A stretch of 64,000 bases of DNA from Ornithinibacillus sp. 4-3 (GTDB lineage Bacteria > Bacillota > Bacilli > Bacillales > Amphibacillaceae): positions 654,001 to 718,000 of the forward strand of contig NZ_CP162599.1 of the NCBI RefSeq assembly GCF_040958695.1, read 5' to 3'. A program made the translations under genes and the position numbers. Below the pieces are notes generated by a model, which made no database searches, was not told the origin of the DNA, and saw only the letters and a list, made by a program, of their open reading frames with translations. Shown piece after piece: positions 9,103 through 18,169 of the stretch (positions are counted from its first letter, which is position 1; the number at the start of each line of letters is the position of its first letter).

Positions 9103-9131
9103 TTGACATATTTAATAGCTATGCTTATAGT
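9103..9131 (+). promoter_or_regulatory. Sigma-A promoter of the his operon
   Basis: TTGACA (9103-9108) and TATAGT (9126-9131) are separated by exactly 17 bp, about 120 bp before the hisZ start. This is the best sigma-A match in the hisJ-hisZ intergenic region. Confidence 0.7.
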
Positions 9132-9142
9132 ATTACATATCG

Positions 9143-9158
9143 CTTTATCGAGATAAAG
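9143..9158 (+). promoter_or_regulatory. Candidate operator downstream of the his promoter
   Basis: CTTTATCGAGATAAAG is a perfect inverted repeat (7-bp arms, 2-bp spacer) placed 12 bp after the -10 box, near the expected transcription start. The half-site ATAAAGT is repeated directly afterwards, at 9154-9168. This suits a repressor site. A TrpR-type regulator (YerC/HisR) has been proposed for his genes in Bacillales, but I cannot confirm that motif here. Confidence 0.4.
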
Positions 9159-9249
9159 TAATAAAGTGATAAAATGTAATTAAAATAATTGAAAATCAGA
9201 TAAATTTTTAGCTCTTGTTTGCATACAAGATAGAAAGGAGATACCAGCT

Positions 9250-10464
9250 TTGTTAATAAAAACAAATGGACAGTATATTCAAGATGAACAACGGATTGAA
9301 AAAATCGCTAAAACAATTAAGCAAAGATTCGTCACTTATGGATTTAAACGTGTATATACATCTGTATTTGAAAAGTATGATCTATACTCACAAGTGAGAA
9401 GCTCCATCAATCAAAATGAGATGATTAAAGTTATTGATCATTTGAACCAAGTTCTAGTGATGCGACCTGATGTGACATTGCCTGTTACTAGACAACTAGC
9501 TAAAGAATATTCATCTCTCCCTCATGAATTAAGATATTACTACATAGAGGATGTTTATCGCAAGCCTGTTGAGCATCTAGATAAAATTGAAACAACTCAA
9601 GCAGGGGTGGAATACTTTTGTGAAAGTTCACCTGAAGCGGATGCAGAGGTAATTGCTTTAGCCATCCATATGCTTAAGGATTTAGGCTTCCAGTCGGTAA
9701 AAATTGAACTGGGTCATGCCGGATTTTTTAATGAAATTATTCAAGCATTGGATATTTCTAAAGAAGAGGCAGAGCAGCTTAAGCAATTGATTCGCGCTAA
9801 AAATATTGCTGAAATGGAGCCATTTTTAGAACAACTGCAAATCGAATCCTCTGTAAAAGCTGCAGTAGCTAAAATCCCATTCTTGTATGGAAATCCAATA
9901 GATGTTTGTGAGAAAGCAAGACAGATTACTTTTACAGAAGGAATGGAAGAGAAGATAGATTATTTCATTGAGTTATTCCGTATCCTGGAAATGTATGGTG
10001 TGGCGGAGCATGTAGTAATGGATTTAGGTTTAATTAATCATATGGATTACTATTCAGGTGTGATTTTTCAAGGATTTGTTGAAAATATAGGTATGCCAGC
10101 GTTAATGGGAGGGCGTTACAATCAGTTAGGTGATTTTTTCCATGCTGATTTACCAGCAATTGGTTTTGCATGTAAATTGAATACATTAATGCTTGCGCTG
10201 GCACAAATGCAGGAGAAGCCTAGAAAAATGATAGATGCAATTATTGTATATGACGAGGAAAATAAAGAAAGTGCAATTAAATTAGCAACAGCATTAAGAT
10301 TAAAAAAATACAAGGTGATTGTGACAACAGATCATAATTTAGCTAAAGATGAAAGACTCGCAAAATATAAATTTAATATGTTAAACGATTCATATATGCT
10401 AGAAGGTTCAAGTGAAGGGAGCAAGCCATCTTCTATCGAAGCATTTATGCAAGGTTTGAAGTAA
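9250..10464 (+). CDS. hisZ: ATP phosphoribosyltransferase regulatory subunit
   Basis: This 404-residue protein is a histidyl-tRNA-synthetase paralogue that lacks tRNA charging and forms a complex with short-form HisG. Class II synthetase features are visible: RPDVTLPVTRQLAKEY (motif 2 region), YYIEDVYR, and GGRYNQLGDFFHADLPAIGFA near the C-terminus. It has no anticodon-binding domain of normal length. The start is TTG with AAAGGAG 9 bp upstream. It is the first gene of the histidine operon and precedes hisG by 16 bp. Confidence 0.92.
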   Translation: MLIKTNGQYIQDEQRIEKIAKTIKQRFVTYGFKRVYTSVFEKYDLYSQVRSSINQNEMIKVIDHLNQVLVMRPDVTLPVTRQLAKEYSSLPHELRYYYIEDVYRKPVEHLDKIETTQAGVEYFCESSPEADAEVIALAIHMLKDLGFQSVKIELGHAGFFNEIIQALDISKEEAEQLKQLIRAKNIAEMEPFLEQLQIESSVKAAVAKIPFLYGNPIDVCEKARQITFTEGMEEKIDYFIELFRILEMYGVAEHVVMDLGLINHMDYYSGVIFQGFVENIGMPALMGGRYNQLGDFFHADLPAIGFACKLNTLMLALAQMQEKPRKMIDAIIVYDEENKESAIKLATALRLKKYKVIVTTDHNLAKDERLAKYKFNMLNDSYMLEGSSEGSKPSSIEAFMQGLK

Positions 10465-10480
10465 TAAGGAGGAGTACGAA

Positions 10481-11101
10481 TTGTCAGTGATTACATTAGC
10501 AATTGCCACGGGACGTATGGCAGCAAGGACAATTGATTTTTTAGAGGAGTCAGGAATCTACTTTCCTGATTATCATAATGATAGTAGAAAGCTAGTAATG
10601 TATGACACAACAAATACAGTGAAGCTAATTTTCGCAAAAACAGCAGATTTAGGTACGTATGTAGACAAAGGGGCAGCAGATATTGGTATTGTGGGCAAGG
10701 ATATTATTGTAGAGGAGCAACCAGATGTATATGAGTTACTAAATTTTGATTTTAGTAATTGCCGCGTAGTTGTAGCAGGATTTCCAAATACAGATTTATA
10801 TCCCGGTAGAACACTTACTGTTGCTACAAAATATCCTAGAATAGCAGGAAACTTCTTCCATAGCAAAGAACAGGCAGTAGAAATAATTCCTTTAAATGGA
10901 TCAATAGAGTTAGCGCCATTGATGGGATTATCAGATGTTATCGTGGATATTGTTGAAACAGGAGCAACATTGGAGCAAAACGGACTCGTAGTATTAGAGG
11001 ATGTTCTTGATGTGAGTGCGAGATTAATTGTTAATAAAGCAAGCTATGCTACAAAAACAGAGCAAATCGAGCAGTTGATCAGCAAGCTAAAAAGGAAGTA
11101 G
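10481..11101 (+). CDS. hisG: ATP phosphoribosyltransferase, short catalytic form
   Basis: The 206-residue protein catalyses the first step of histidine synthesis, joining ATP and PRPP. It shows ADIGIVGKD (about residues 66-74) and the PRPP-binding region LAPLMGLSDVIVDIVETGATLEQNGL. It lacks the C-terminal ACT-like regulatory domain of long-form enzymes, which matches the presence of hisZ directly upstream. The start is TTG after GGAGGAG. Feedback inhibition in this type acts through HisZ. Confidence 0.95.
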   Translation: MSVITLAIATGRMAARTIDFLEESGIYFPDYHNDSRKLVMYDTTNTVKLIFAKTADLGTYVDKGAADIGIVGKDIIVEEQPDVYELLNFDFSNCRVVVAGFPNTDLYPGRTLTVATKYPRIAGNFFHSKEQAVEIIPLNGSIELAPLMGLSDVIVDIVETGATLEQNGLVVLEDVLDVSARLIVNKASYATKTEQIEQLISKLKRK

Positions 11102-11114
11102 AAAGGAGTTCCTT

Positions 11115-12392
11115 ATGAAAATCGTAACATGGAAACAATACGAACAAGAGCAAGTATTGCAAAAGGAAAATCTGGTAGATGAAGCATCCATTGATGAAGT
11201 AGTACTCTCTATGATTGCGGAAGTAAGAAGTAAAGGGGATGCAGCTTTATTTGCATACACAGAACAATTTGATCAGGTTCGATTAGACCATTTGCTTGTG
11301 TCTCAAGAAGAATGGGAAGAGGCAATGGCAGCTATAGATCTGGAATTTATGCAATCGATTCAAAAAGCACATGATAAGATTGAAAAATTTCATAAGCTCC
11401 AAAAAGAACGTTCCTGGATGCTGGATGATGAGCCGGGGATTTTATTAGGTCAGAAAGTGACTGCTATCGATCGTGTTGGTATTTATGTTCCAGGGGGTAA
11501 AGCAGCATATCCTTCGACGGTTTTAATGAATGCAGTCCCAGCTAAAATAGCGGGTGTTTCTAAAATAGTAATTACAACCCCACCGCAAGCAGATGGGAAA
11601 ATTAATCCATATATTCTTGCTGCAGCTAAAATAGCAGGTGTTGAAACCGTATATAAAGTTGGTGGGGCACAAGCCATTGCCGCATTAGCTTATGGAACGG
11701 AAACCATTACAAAGGTAAATAAAATTGTCGGGCCTGGAAATGCTTATGTAGCTAGTGCAAAAAAATGGGTGTTTGGTGAAGTTGCAATTGATATGATTGC
11801 TGGTCCAAGTGAAATTTGCGTAATGGCAGATCAGGCGACAAATCCTGTTTATGCTGCTGCTGATTTATTATCACAAGCAGAGCATGATGAAAGAGCTAAA
11901 GCTATTTGTGTTACTACAAGTAAGCAATTTGCAGAGACACTTAAAGAGGAGATATATCAGCAAACAGAGCTTGCAGAAAGAAAAGCAATTATTCAAAGCT
12001 CTATCGAAGATTATGGCAGAATTGTTCTCGTCGATTCACTGGAAGAAATGTATGATTTTGTAAATCACTTAGCACCAGAGCATTTACAAATTATGCTAGA
12101 AAATCCTATAGAGCATTTAGGTAATATTCAGCATGCTGGAGCCATTTTTCTAGGAGAGTATGCTCCTGAGGCACTTGGAGATTATATAGCAGGGCCTAAT
12201 CATACACTACCTACAAGCGGAACAGCCGTATTTTCTTCTCCACTAGGTGTCTATGATTTCATGAAAAAATCAAGTGTTATTTATTACTCTAAGGAAGCTT
12301 TGAGTAAGGTAGGAGAAGATGTGATGCGAATTGCTAATGCAGAAGGATTATTTGCACATGCAAATTCAATAAAGAAACGGATGGATGAATAA
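11115..12392 (+). CDS. hisD: Histidinol dehydrogenase
   Basis: The 425-residue zinc enzyme oxidises histidinol to histidine in two NAD-dependent steps. Recognisable motifs are VGIYVPGGKAAYPSTVLMN, KVGGAQAIAALAYGT, VGPGNAYV, IDMIAGPSEI, AEHDE and LAPEHLQ, with GPNHTLPTSGTA near residue 360. The length is typical. The ATG follows AAAGGAG, and the stop overlaps the hisB start by one base, showing translational coupling. Confidence 0.96.
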   Translation: MKIVTWKQYEQEQVLQKENLVDEASIDEVVLSMIAEVRSKGDAALFAYTEQFDQVRLDHLLVSQEEWEEAMAAIDLEFMQSIQKAHDKIEKFHKLQKERSWMLDDEPGILLGQKVTAIDRVGIYVPGGKAAYPSTVLMNAVPAKIAGVSKIVITTPPQADGKINPYILAAAKIAGVETVYKVGGAQAIAALAYGTETITKVNKIVGPGNAYVASAKKWVFGEVAIDMIAGPSEICVMADQATNPVYAAADLLSQAEHDERAKAICVTTSKQFAETLKEEIYQQTELAERKAIIQSSIEDYGRIVLVDSLEEMYDFVNHLAPEHLQIMLENPIEHLGNIQHAGAIFLGEYAPEALGDYIAGPNHTLPTSGTAVFSSPLGVYDFMKKSSVIYYSKEALSKVGEDVMRIANAEGLFAHANSIKKRMDE

Positions 12393-12979
12393 TGCGAAAG
12401 CACGAAATAAAGAGAGAAACCGCCGAAACTAAAATTAATTTGGTATGGAATTTAGACGGTGCAGGAAAAACAAATATTCAAACTGGTGTTGGCTTCTTTG
12501 ATCATATGCTTGTTTTAATGACAAAGCATGGCAGATTTGATTTAGATGTTAATTGTGATGGGGATATTGAAGTGGACCAGCACCATACTGTAGAAGATAT
12601 TGGTATCGTTCTAGGTCAGGCCTTCTACCAATGCTTAGGCGATAAAGTTGGTATTGAAAGATATTCGACGATTACGATTCCCATGGATGAAGCACTTGCC
12701 ACTGTATCGATAGATATTAGCGGTAGACCTTACTTTGTTTATCGAGTAGAAGGATTAAAAGATAAAGTAGGGCAGTTTGATACGGAATTAGTAGAAGAGT
12801 TTTTCCAAGCGTTTGTTAGTCACGCAAAGGTGACATTACATATTCGCCTAGAATACGGAAGTAACACACATCATATGATTGAAGCTATATTTAAAGCATT
12901 TGGTCGTGTATTACATGCAGCTAGTAGAATCAATGAGAATTGGCAAGAGGTTCCTTCTACAAAAGGGTTTCTTGAGTAA
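12392..12979 (+). CDS. hisB: Imidazoleglycerol-phosphate dehydratase
   Basis: The 195-residue monofunctional dehydratase carries the duplicated metal-binding signatures: FFDHML and DQHHTVEDIG in the first half and SNTHHMIEAIFKAFGR in the second. It lacks the N-terminal phosphatase domain of enterobacterial HisB, consistent with hisJ nearby. It overlaps hisD by one base. Its end is followed by only 45 bp before hisA, the place where hisH would be expected in many Bacillales his operons. Confidence 0.95.
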   Translation: MRKHEIKRETAETKINLVWNLDGAGKTNIQTGVGFFDHMLVLMTKHGRFDLDVNCDGDIEVDQHHTVEDIGIVLGQAFYQCLGDKVGIERYSTITIPMDEALATVSIDISGRPYFVYRVEGLKDKVGQFDTELVEEFFQAFVSHAKVTLHIRLEYGSNTHHMIEAIFKAFGRVLHAASRINENWQEVPSTKGFLE

Positions 12980-13024
12980 CTGAATCTAGATGAGAAGTTC
13001 GTTTAACTAGAAAGGAAGAAAGGC

Positions 13025-13738
13025 ATGATTATTTTTCCAGCAATTGATATTCGTAATGGTAAATGTGTTCGCCTTATTCAAGGCGATTATAATCAAGAAA
13101 CAATTTATGGTGATTCTCCAGCAGCTATGGCATTAGAATGGCAAAATCAAGGAGCTACCTTTATTCACGTGATTGATTTAGATGGAGCAAAGTCGGGAGT
13201 AAGACAGAATATCCAAGCGATTACAGAGATTGTGAACACTGTTTCTGTACCTGTTCAAGTTGGTGGTGGAATTCGCTCATTAGAAAGTGTCGAAGCATAC
13301 TTGCAGGCAGGAGTTAATCGAGTCATTCTTGGTACAGCAGTCATTCAAGATAAACAGCTGCTAAAAGAGGTAGTGGAAAAATATCAAGAAAAAATTGTTG
13401 TATCTATTGATGCTCGAGGATATTTTGTTGCAACAGATGGTTGGACAGAAACAAGTAATGTGAATGCATTAGAACTGATCAAAGAGTTAGAAGCATTAGG
13501 TGTAAAAACAATTGTTTTTACTGATATTGCAAAAGATGGCATGTTAGCAGGTCCAAATTTTGCAGTGCTTGAAGAAATGAATCAGACAACCGTAATAGAT
13601 ATTATTGCTTCAGGTGGTGTTTCAACAGTTCAAGATGTTACGAGATTAACAGAGATGAAGATGTATGGAGCAATTATTGGTAAGGCATTATATGAAAAAA
13701 ACATTACACTAAATGAAGTGTTAGGAGTTGAAAAGTAA
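13025..13738 (+). CDS. hisA: ProFAR isomerase
   Basis: The 237-residue TIM-barrel isomerase converts ProFAR to PRFAR. The N-terminal active-site strand IFPAIDIRNGKCVRLIQGDY and the mirrored phosphate-binding motifs VQVGGGIRSLE and IIASGGVS are present, as is the second catalytic aspartate in FTDIAKDGM. The start has GGAAGAAAGG upstream. It overlaps hisF by one base. The 45-bp leader after hisB contains a six-codon frame (ATG to TAG) but no trace of a glutaminase. Confidence 0.95.
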   Translation: MIIFPAIDIRNGKCVRLIQGDYNQETIYGDSPAAMALEWQNQGATFIHVIDLDGAKSGVRQNIQAITEIVNTVSVPVQVGGGIRSLESVEAYLQAGVNRVILGTAVIQDKQLLKEVVEKYQEKIVVSIDARGYFVATDGWTETSNVNALELIKELEALGVKTIVFTDIAKDGMLAGPNFAVLEEMNQTTVIDIIASGGVSTVQDVTRLTEMKMYGAIIGKALYEKNITLNEVLGVEK

Positions 13739-14490
13739 TGCGTATTATTCCATGTTTAGATGTTGATAAAGGGAAGGTAGTAAAAGGGAAAAAATTTGTA
13801 GATATTCAGGAAATTGCTGATCCAATTGTATTAGCAAAGAAATATGTGGAAGATGGAGCAGATGAGCTAGTATTCTATGACATTACTGCTTCTACAGAAG
13901 ATCGAGAGCTATTTTTAGATACGATTCAAGAAATACGCAAAATAACTCCAATCCCCTTTATGGTAGGGGGAGGAATAAAATCACTTCAAGATATAGAAAA
14001 TTTAATCCAGATTGGAGTAGACAAATTTTCTATTAATAGTGCTGCGATTAATAATTTAGATTTTATTAAGCAAGCAGCTGAACAATATGGCTCTGAGCGA
14101 ATTATTTTATCCATGGATGTGAAAAAAGTAGGTCCAGGCAAATGGAACGTATTTGCAAAGGGAGGCCAACAGGATACGGGAATCGATGCGATAGAATGGG
14201 CTGTGCAAGGAGAACAAGCAGGTGCAGGTGAAGTCGTTCTAAATAGTATTGATGCAGATGGTGTCAAAGAAGGATATGACCTTGAATTAACAAGAACGAT
14301 TGCTGAGAAAATTAATATCCCTGTGATTGCAAGTGGGGGAGCAGGGAAAAAAGAAGACTTTCTCTTGGCATTAACAGAAGGAAAAGCAACAGGAGCATTA
14401 GGTGCATCTGTATTTCATTATAATGAATTAATTATTAGTGATATAAAGGACTATATCTCAAAGCAATTAAATGGAGCTGAGGAGGAGTAG
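13738..14490 (+). CDS. hisF: Imidazole glycerol phosphate synthase cyclase subunit
   Basis: The 250-residue TIM-barrel cyclase converts PRFAR plus ammonia to IGP and AICAR. The catalytic aspartates ([16 protein letters not shown]) are present. The residues that gate the ammonia tunnel also appear conserved (the Arg of RIIPC, Glu of DELVF, Lys of VDKFSIN, Glu of GAGEVVL). Compared with usual HisF it starts about three residues later, at RIIPCLDV. No hisH partner is encoded in this operon, so either hisH lies elsewhere or the enzyme uses free ammonia, which isolated HisF proteins are known to do. Confidence 0.93.
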   Translation: MRIIPCLDVDKGKVVKGKKFVDIQEIADPIVLAKKYVEDGADELVFYDITASTEDRELFLDTIQEIRKITPIPFMVGGGIKSLQDIENLIQIGVDKFSINSAAINNLDFIKQAAEQYGSERIILSMDVKKVGPGKWNVFAKGGQQDTGIDAIEWAVQGEQAGAGEVVLNSIDADGVKEGYDLELTRTIAEKINIPVIASGGAGKKEDFLLALTEGKATGALGASVFHYNELIISDIKDYISKQLNGAEEE

Positions 14491-14492
14491 GA

Positions 14493-15125
14493 ATGGATAT
14501 CCAGCTTGAACAAATAAAATTTGATGATAATGGGCTGATTCCAGCAATTGTTCAGGATGAGCAAACTGGAAATGTTCTGATGTTAGCATATATGAATAAA
14601 GAAGCTTTACAGAAGACGATTGAAACAAAGGAAACATGGTTTTATAGTCGTTCACGCCAAGAATTATGGAATAAAGGAGCAACTTCTGGTAATAAACAAA
14701 AAGTAAGGCGTATGTCTTTTGATTGTGATCAAGACGCCATATTGATGCAAGTAGATCCCGTGGGCCCAGCATGCCATACAGGCAAGTCCTCCTGCTTTCA
14801 CAATCTTTATGTTGAAGAGAGCACAAATAATCGCGATATTATTTTTCAATTAGCTAAAGAAATTAAAGGGCGTCGTGAGAATCCAATAGAAGGTTCCTAT
14901 ACTTCCTATTTATTTCGAGAAGGACTAGATAAAGTATTGAAAAAAATTGGTGAAGAATCAAGTGAAGTCATTATCGGGGCAAAAAATCATGATAAGGAAG
15001 AATTAGTTAGTGAGCTTGCAGATTTGACCTATCATACACTTGTTCTGATGGAACTAGCAGGAGTAGAAATAACGGATATAAAAGATAAATTAATAGCGAG
15101 AAGTCAGAAAAGAAAGGAAGACTAA
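14493..15125 (+). CDS. hisI: Bifunctional PR-AMP cyclohydrolase / PR-ATP pyrophosphatase
   Basis: The 210-residue HisIE fusion carries out steps two and three of histidine synthesis. The N-terminal HisI domain shows [14 protein letters not shown], the zinc and magnesium region [12 protein letters not shown], and CHTGKSSCF. The C-terminal HisE domain has the acidic MazG-like helices [16 protein letters not shown] and [13 protein letters not shown]. The ATG lies 9 bp after GGAGGAG, two bases beyond the hisF stop. It is intact and of typical length. Confidence 0.94.
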   Translation: MDIQLEQIKFDDNGLIPAIVQDEQTGNVLMLAYMNKEALQKTIETKETWFYSRSRQELWNKGATSGNKQKVRRMSFDCDQDAILMQVDPVGPACHTGKSSCFHNLYVEESTNNRDIIFQLAKEIKGRRENPIEGSYTSYLFREGLDKVLKKIGEESSEVIIGAKNHDKEELVSELADLTYHTLVLMELAGVEITDIKDKLIARSQKRKED

Positions 15126-15126
15126 A

Positions 15127-16194
15127 ATGAGTCAGTTTTGGAGTGCTATGGCAAAGCGGGCTGAACCTTATGTTCCAGGCTTACAGTTAGAGGATGAAAA
15201 AATTATAAAATTAAATACAAATGAAAATCCTTATCCAGCAAGTCCGGCAGTAATAGCTGCCATTCAACAAGAAACAGCGAATCTACAACTATATCCTTCT
15301 GCAACAGCGGATAGTTTACGTGAGCAAATTGCTGAAGCTTATCAATTGTCGAAGGAAGAAGTTTATGTTGGTAATGGATCAGATGAAGTACTCGCATTTT
15401 CATTTATGGCATTCTTTGACCAAGAGCACGCCATTCGCTTTCCAAATATAACCTATAGCTTCTATCCAGTGTATGCAAATTTATTCAATATTTCTTATGA
15501 AGAGATTCCGCTAAATGAAGACTTTACTATGCCTATTGAAAGTATGTTTCAAGCTAAGGGTGGAGTTATTTTTCCAAACCCAAATGCGCCAACAGGTATT
15601 TATTTAGAGTTAACAGCAGTAGAAGCGGTGATTGTTAATAATCCAAATGTTGTTGTCATTGTAGATGAAGCGTATATAGATTTTGCAGGTGCATCGGCTG
15701 TAGAGCTTATTCGTAAATATGATAATTTACTAGTGATTCAAACGACTTCGAAATCACGCTCTCTAGCTGGCTTACGTGTGGGTCTTGCATTGGGAAATCC
15801 GATACTGATTGAAGGGCTTATGCGCATTAAGGACTCCATCAATTCCTATCCATTAGATCGACTGGCGTTAGCAGGTGCACAAGCGGCTTTTGCAGATAAT
15901 GCATATTTTGTAAAGACAACAAAACAAATTATCACAACACGTGAACATGTGAAAGCAGGATTACAAGCATTAGGTTTTCATGTTTTACCTTCACAAACCA
16001 ATTTTGTTTTTGCTACACATCCCAATTATGAAGCAAGTGAATTATATGAACAATTATTTGCGAAAGGTATTTTAGTACGGCATTTTAACAAGAAGCCAAT
16101 TGATCAATATTTACGTATTTCTATTGGAACGAAGACAGAAATGGAGAGATTTTTGGAAAGTGTAAAGGAAATAATAGCAACGGCGGAGAGATAA
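15127..16194 (+). CDS. hisC: Histidinol-phosphate aminotransferase
   Basis: The 355-residue PLP enzyme of fold type I moves an amino group from glutamate to imidazole acetol phosphate. It shows LNTNENPYPASP near the N-terminus, VGNGSDEVL, FPNPNAPTG, VDEAYIDF and the PLP-lysine motif TSKSRSLAGLRVGLALG. It starts immediately after hisIE with AAAGGAAG upstream. It is the last gene of the his operon. No hairpin terminator follows; instead an inverted-repeat element begins 12 bp later. Confidence 0.94.
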   Translation: MSQFWSAMAKRAEPYVPGLQLEDEKIIKLNTNENPYPASPAVIAAIQQETANLQLYPSATADSLREQIAEAYQLSKEEVYVGNGSDEVLAFSFMAFFDQEHAIRFPNITYSFYPVYANLFNISYEEIPLNEDFTMPIESMFQAKGGVIFPNPNAPTGIYLELTAVEAVIVNNPNVVVIVDEAYIDFAGASAVELIRKYDNLLVIQTTSKSRSLAGLRVGLALGNPILIEGLMRIKDSINSYPLDRLALAGAQAAFADNAYFVKTTKQIITTREHVKAGLQALGFHVLPSQTNFVFATHPNYEASELYEQLFAKGILVRHFNKKPIDQYLRISIGTKTEMERFLESVKEIIATAER

Positions 16195-16459
16195 ATGAAA
16201 TAGAGGAGGCTGGGACAAAAGAAATTATTACTTAGCTAATTCCAAACATAAATTGTGCAAATAACCGCTTCGGAAATATACTCCGCTTTCCATGGGCGGC
16301 TGGAGAGCCTCCTCGTGCTACGCACTCCGGGGTCTCACCTAGGCCTTCTTCCCATAGGAGTCTACGTATATATAATCATGCCTCTCGCTTTGCTTGAGGC
16401 ACAAAACGACAGGAAATAAAATTTGCTTTCTGACTCAGAATCATTAATCTAAAAATATA

Positions 16460-16670
16460 GAGATGTGTCACATACTACAAATCACGTCGTAGGGAGTGGA
16501 TTGTCTCGAATAGGAGATGACCGCGTATATATATGTGTAGATTACCTTTTTAAGCACAAATAAGTGTGCCTATCGAGCACGAAGACTTATCTTTGGAGAA
16601 AACAAATACGTTTACAGCTGGGTAGTCAGTCCCTGTGGCTTGTCTCTATATATTCTAGAGAGGAGTCTTT
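16460..16670 (+). ncRNA. Candidate IS110 bridge RNA region
   Basis: Members of the IS110 group carry a structured bridge RNA, encoded in the non-coding left end, that pairs with target and donor DNA. The roughly 200 bp before this transposase are non-coding and contain several short inverted repeats, such as AAGCACAAATAAGTGTGC and a hairpin around CTCTATATATTCTAGAGAG just before the ribosome site. Location and family support the call; I have not folded it or identified the guide loops. Confidence 0.45.
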
Positions 16671-16673
16671 TTT

Positions 16674-17924
16674 ATGGCTTTAAAAATTGTCTACCCTATT
16701 TGTTGTGGTATTGATGTCCACAAAAATTTTGTGGTGGCGGTGATTGCTTCCACAACCAATGGAGTTACTTCCTATCAAAGCCGTCGCTTTTCAACCTATA
16801 CAAAGGGATTGAGAGAGCTGTCCAAATGGCTTGATGAACATCGTTGTAAAGATGTCTGCATGGAATCAACAGGAAAATACTGGATTCCTGTGTTTAATAT
16901 ATTGGAGGATTCCTGTGATATCACCTTAGCACATCCTAAATATGTGAAAGCGATTCGAGGGAAAAAAACAGATAAGAAAGATGCGAAATGGATAGCTGAT
17001 TTATTCAAACATGACTTGGTAGCTGGAAGTTTTATGCCACCATTTCGAATCAGGCAGCTTCGAGATTTAATGCGTTATCGCTATAAACTCACTAATTTTA
17101 GTTCCAGTGAAAAAAATCGTTTTCAAAATAGTTTAACTGTCTCTAACATTCAACTTGCCAACACTGTCAGTGACACGTTTGGAAAAGGTTCTATGAATAT
17201 TATTCAAAAACTTTTAGACCATCCAACTCATACTGATTTTGATATCGAACCATTAGTTTTTGGGGCAATGAAACATAAAGTCGAAGAACTAAAGCTTGCG
17301 GTGGATGGTTTTATCACTCCTGAACAGGCTGGAAAAATGGCAGTGATAAAACAACATTATGAGGATATTCAAGAACGGAAGCAAGAGCTTGAGAAAATGA
17401 TTCTTTTTCTTGCCGAACCCTACACCGAAGAAATAAATTTACTTCTGACTGTTCCGTCCATTAAAAACATCTTTTCTGCCATTACTATTATCTCAGAAAT
17501 AGGTGTGAAGATGGACGTGTTCCCGACAGCCAAGCATTTATGTTCATGGGCAGGGTTAACACCAACCAATCATGAAAGTGCCGGCAAGAAAAAGTCTGTT
17601 AGAATTTCGAGAGCAGGAGTATATTTAAAACCTCTCCTCGTACAATGTTGTCTTAGTGTAGTGAAGAGCGATAAACATCCCGAAATTCGAAACCGCTACT
17701 TAAACATAAAAAAGCGACGCGGTCACAAACGTGCGATTATCGCCATCGCACGAATGTTATTAACTGCAATATATCATATTTTAAAGAAGAAAGAACCTTA
17801 TAATCCGGAATTATACCAAACAGTAGATGTTCTTCCAGTAAGCCGTGAGATCACGGTTGAACAAGCAATTTCATTCGCAAAATCTCAAGGATTTCGCATT
17901 CTAGAGCGACCTACCGCTACCTAG
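16674..17924 (+). CDS. IS110-family transposase (DEDD recombinase)
   Basis: The 416-residue protein has the RuvC-like DEDD catalytic set of IS110: D14 (GIDVHK), E64 (MESTGKYW), D100 and D103 (KTDKKDAKWIADL). The C-terminal Tnp20 domain includes CSWAGLTPTNHESAGKKKS, with the conserved serine near residue 302. It is full length and uninterrupted, so it may be active. The ATG follows AGAGGAG. These enzymes act with a bridge RNA encoded upstream. Confidence 0.93.
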   Translation: MALKIVYPICCGIDVHKNFVVAVIASTTNGVTSYQSRRFSTYTKGLRELSKWLDEHRCKDVCMESTGKYWIPVFNILEDSCDITLAHPKYVKAIRGKKTDKKDAKWIADLFKHDLVAGSFMPPFRIRQLRDLMRYRYKLTNFSSSEKNRFQNSLTVSNIQLANTVSDTFGKGSMNIIQKLLDHPTHTDFDIEPLVFGAMKHKVEELKLAVDGFITPEQAGKMAVIKQHYEDIQERKQELEKMILFLAEPYTEEINLLLTVPSIKNIFSAITIISEIGVKMDVFPTAKHLCSWAGLTPTNHESAGKKKSVRISRAGVYLKPLLVQCCLSVVKSDKHPEIRNRYLNIKKRRGHKRAIIAIARMLLTAIYHILKKKEPYNPELYQTVDVLPVSREITVEQAISFAKSQGFRILERPTAT

Positions 17925-18169
17925 AATTGATTCAAATCCATTTTTTAAAAATCATCTTTTGATGGTTTCTTTGGCATGTCTATAATTAAATGATACCTTT
18001 GAGGTCTTTATTTCAGACTTTTCCTACGCTTCATTTGAAAATTATTCGGATTTCAAGCTTAATTTTTCCTTTTGTCCCAGCCTCTTTTGTGTTTACAAAT
18101 ATTAAGGCAATTCTTCGACTACACCATATTTTCTTATGTATAATAAAAGGATAGATTGGAGGAATCGGA

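Larger units (their letters stand above)
16440..17940 (+). mobile_element. IS110-family insertion sequence
   Basis: The element comprises one DEDD transposase gene and a long non-coding left region. IS110 elements normally have no terminal inverted repeats, so the exact borders cannot be read here; the stated ends are approximate. The insertion sits inside the inverted-repeat element 16206-18084. Confidence 0.7.
16206..18084. repeat. Dispersed element with 16-bp perfect inverted ends, split by an IS110 insertion
   Basis: GAGGCTGGGACAAAAG at 16206-16221 is repeated exactly in inverted orientation at 18069-18084. The left interior (16260-16370) is GC-rich and potentially structured (CGCTTTCC...CTCCTCGTGCTACGC...GGTCTCACC), as in non-coding repeats common in Bacillaceae genomes. 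The IS110-family transposase gene lies between the ends, so an older MITE-like element appears to have been the landing site of the insertion sequence. Confidence 0.55.

Noticed and set aside
9132..9249. T-box or histidine leader peptide before hisZ
   Set aside because: The leader is about 110 bp, has no T-box sequence (TGGNACCGCG-like), no terminator/antiterminator pair and no His-rich frame.
10573..10866. 97-codon minus-strand frame within hisG
   Set aside because: It is a shadow of the well-supported hisG coding sequence.
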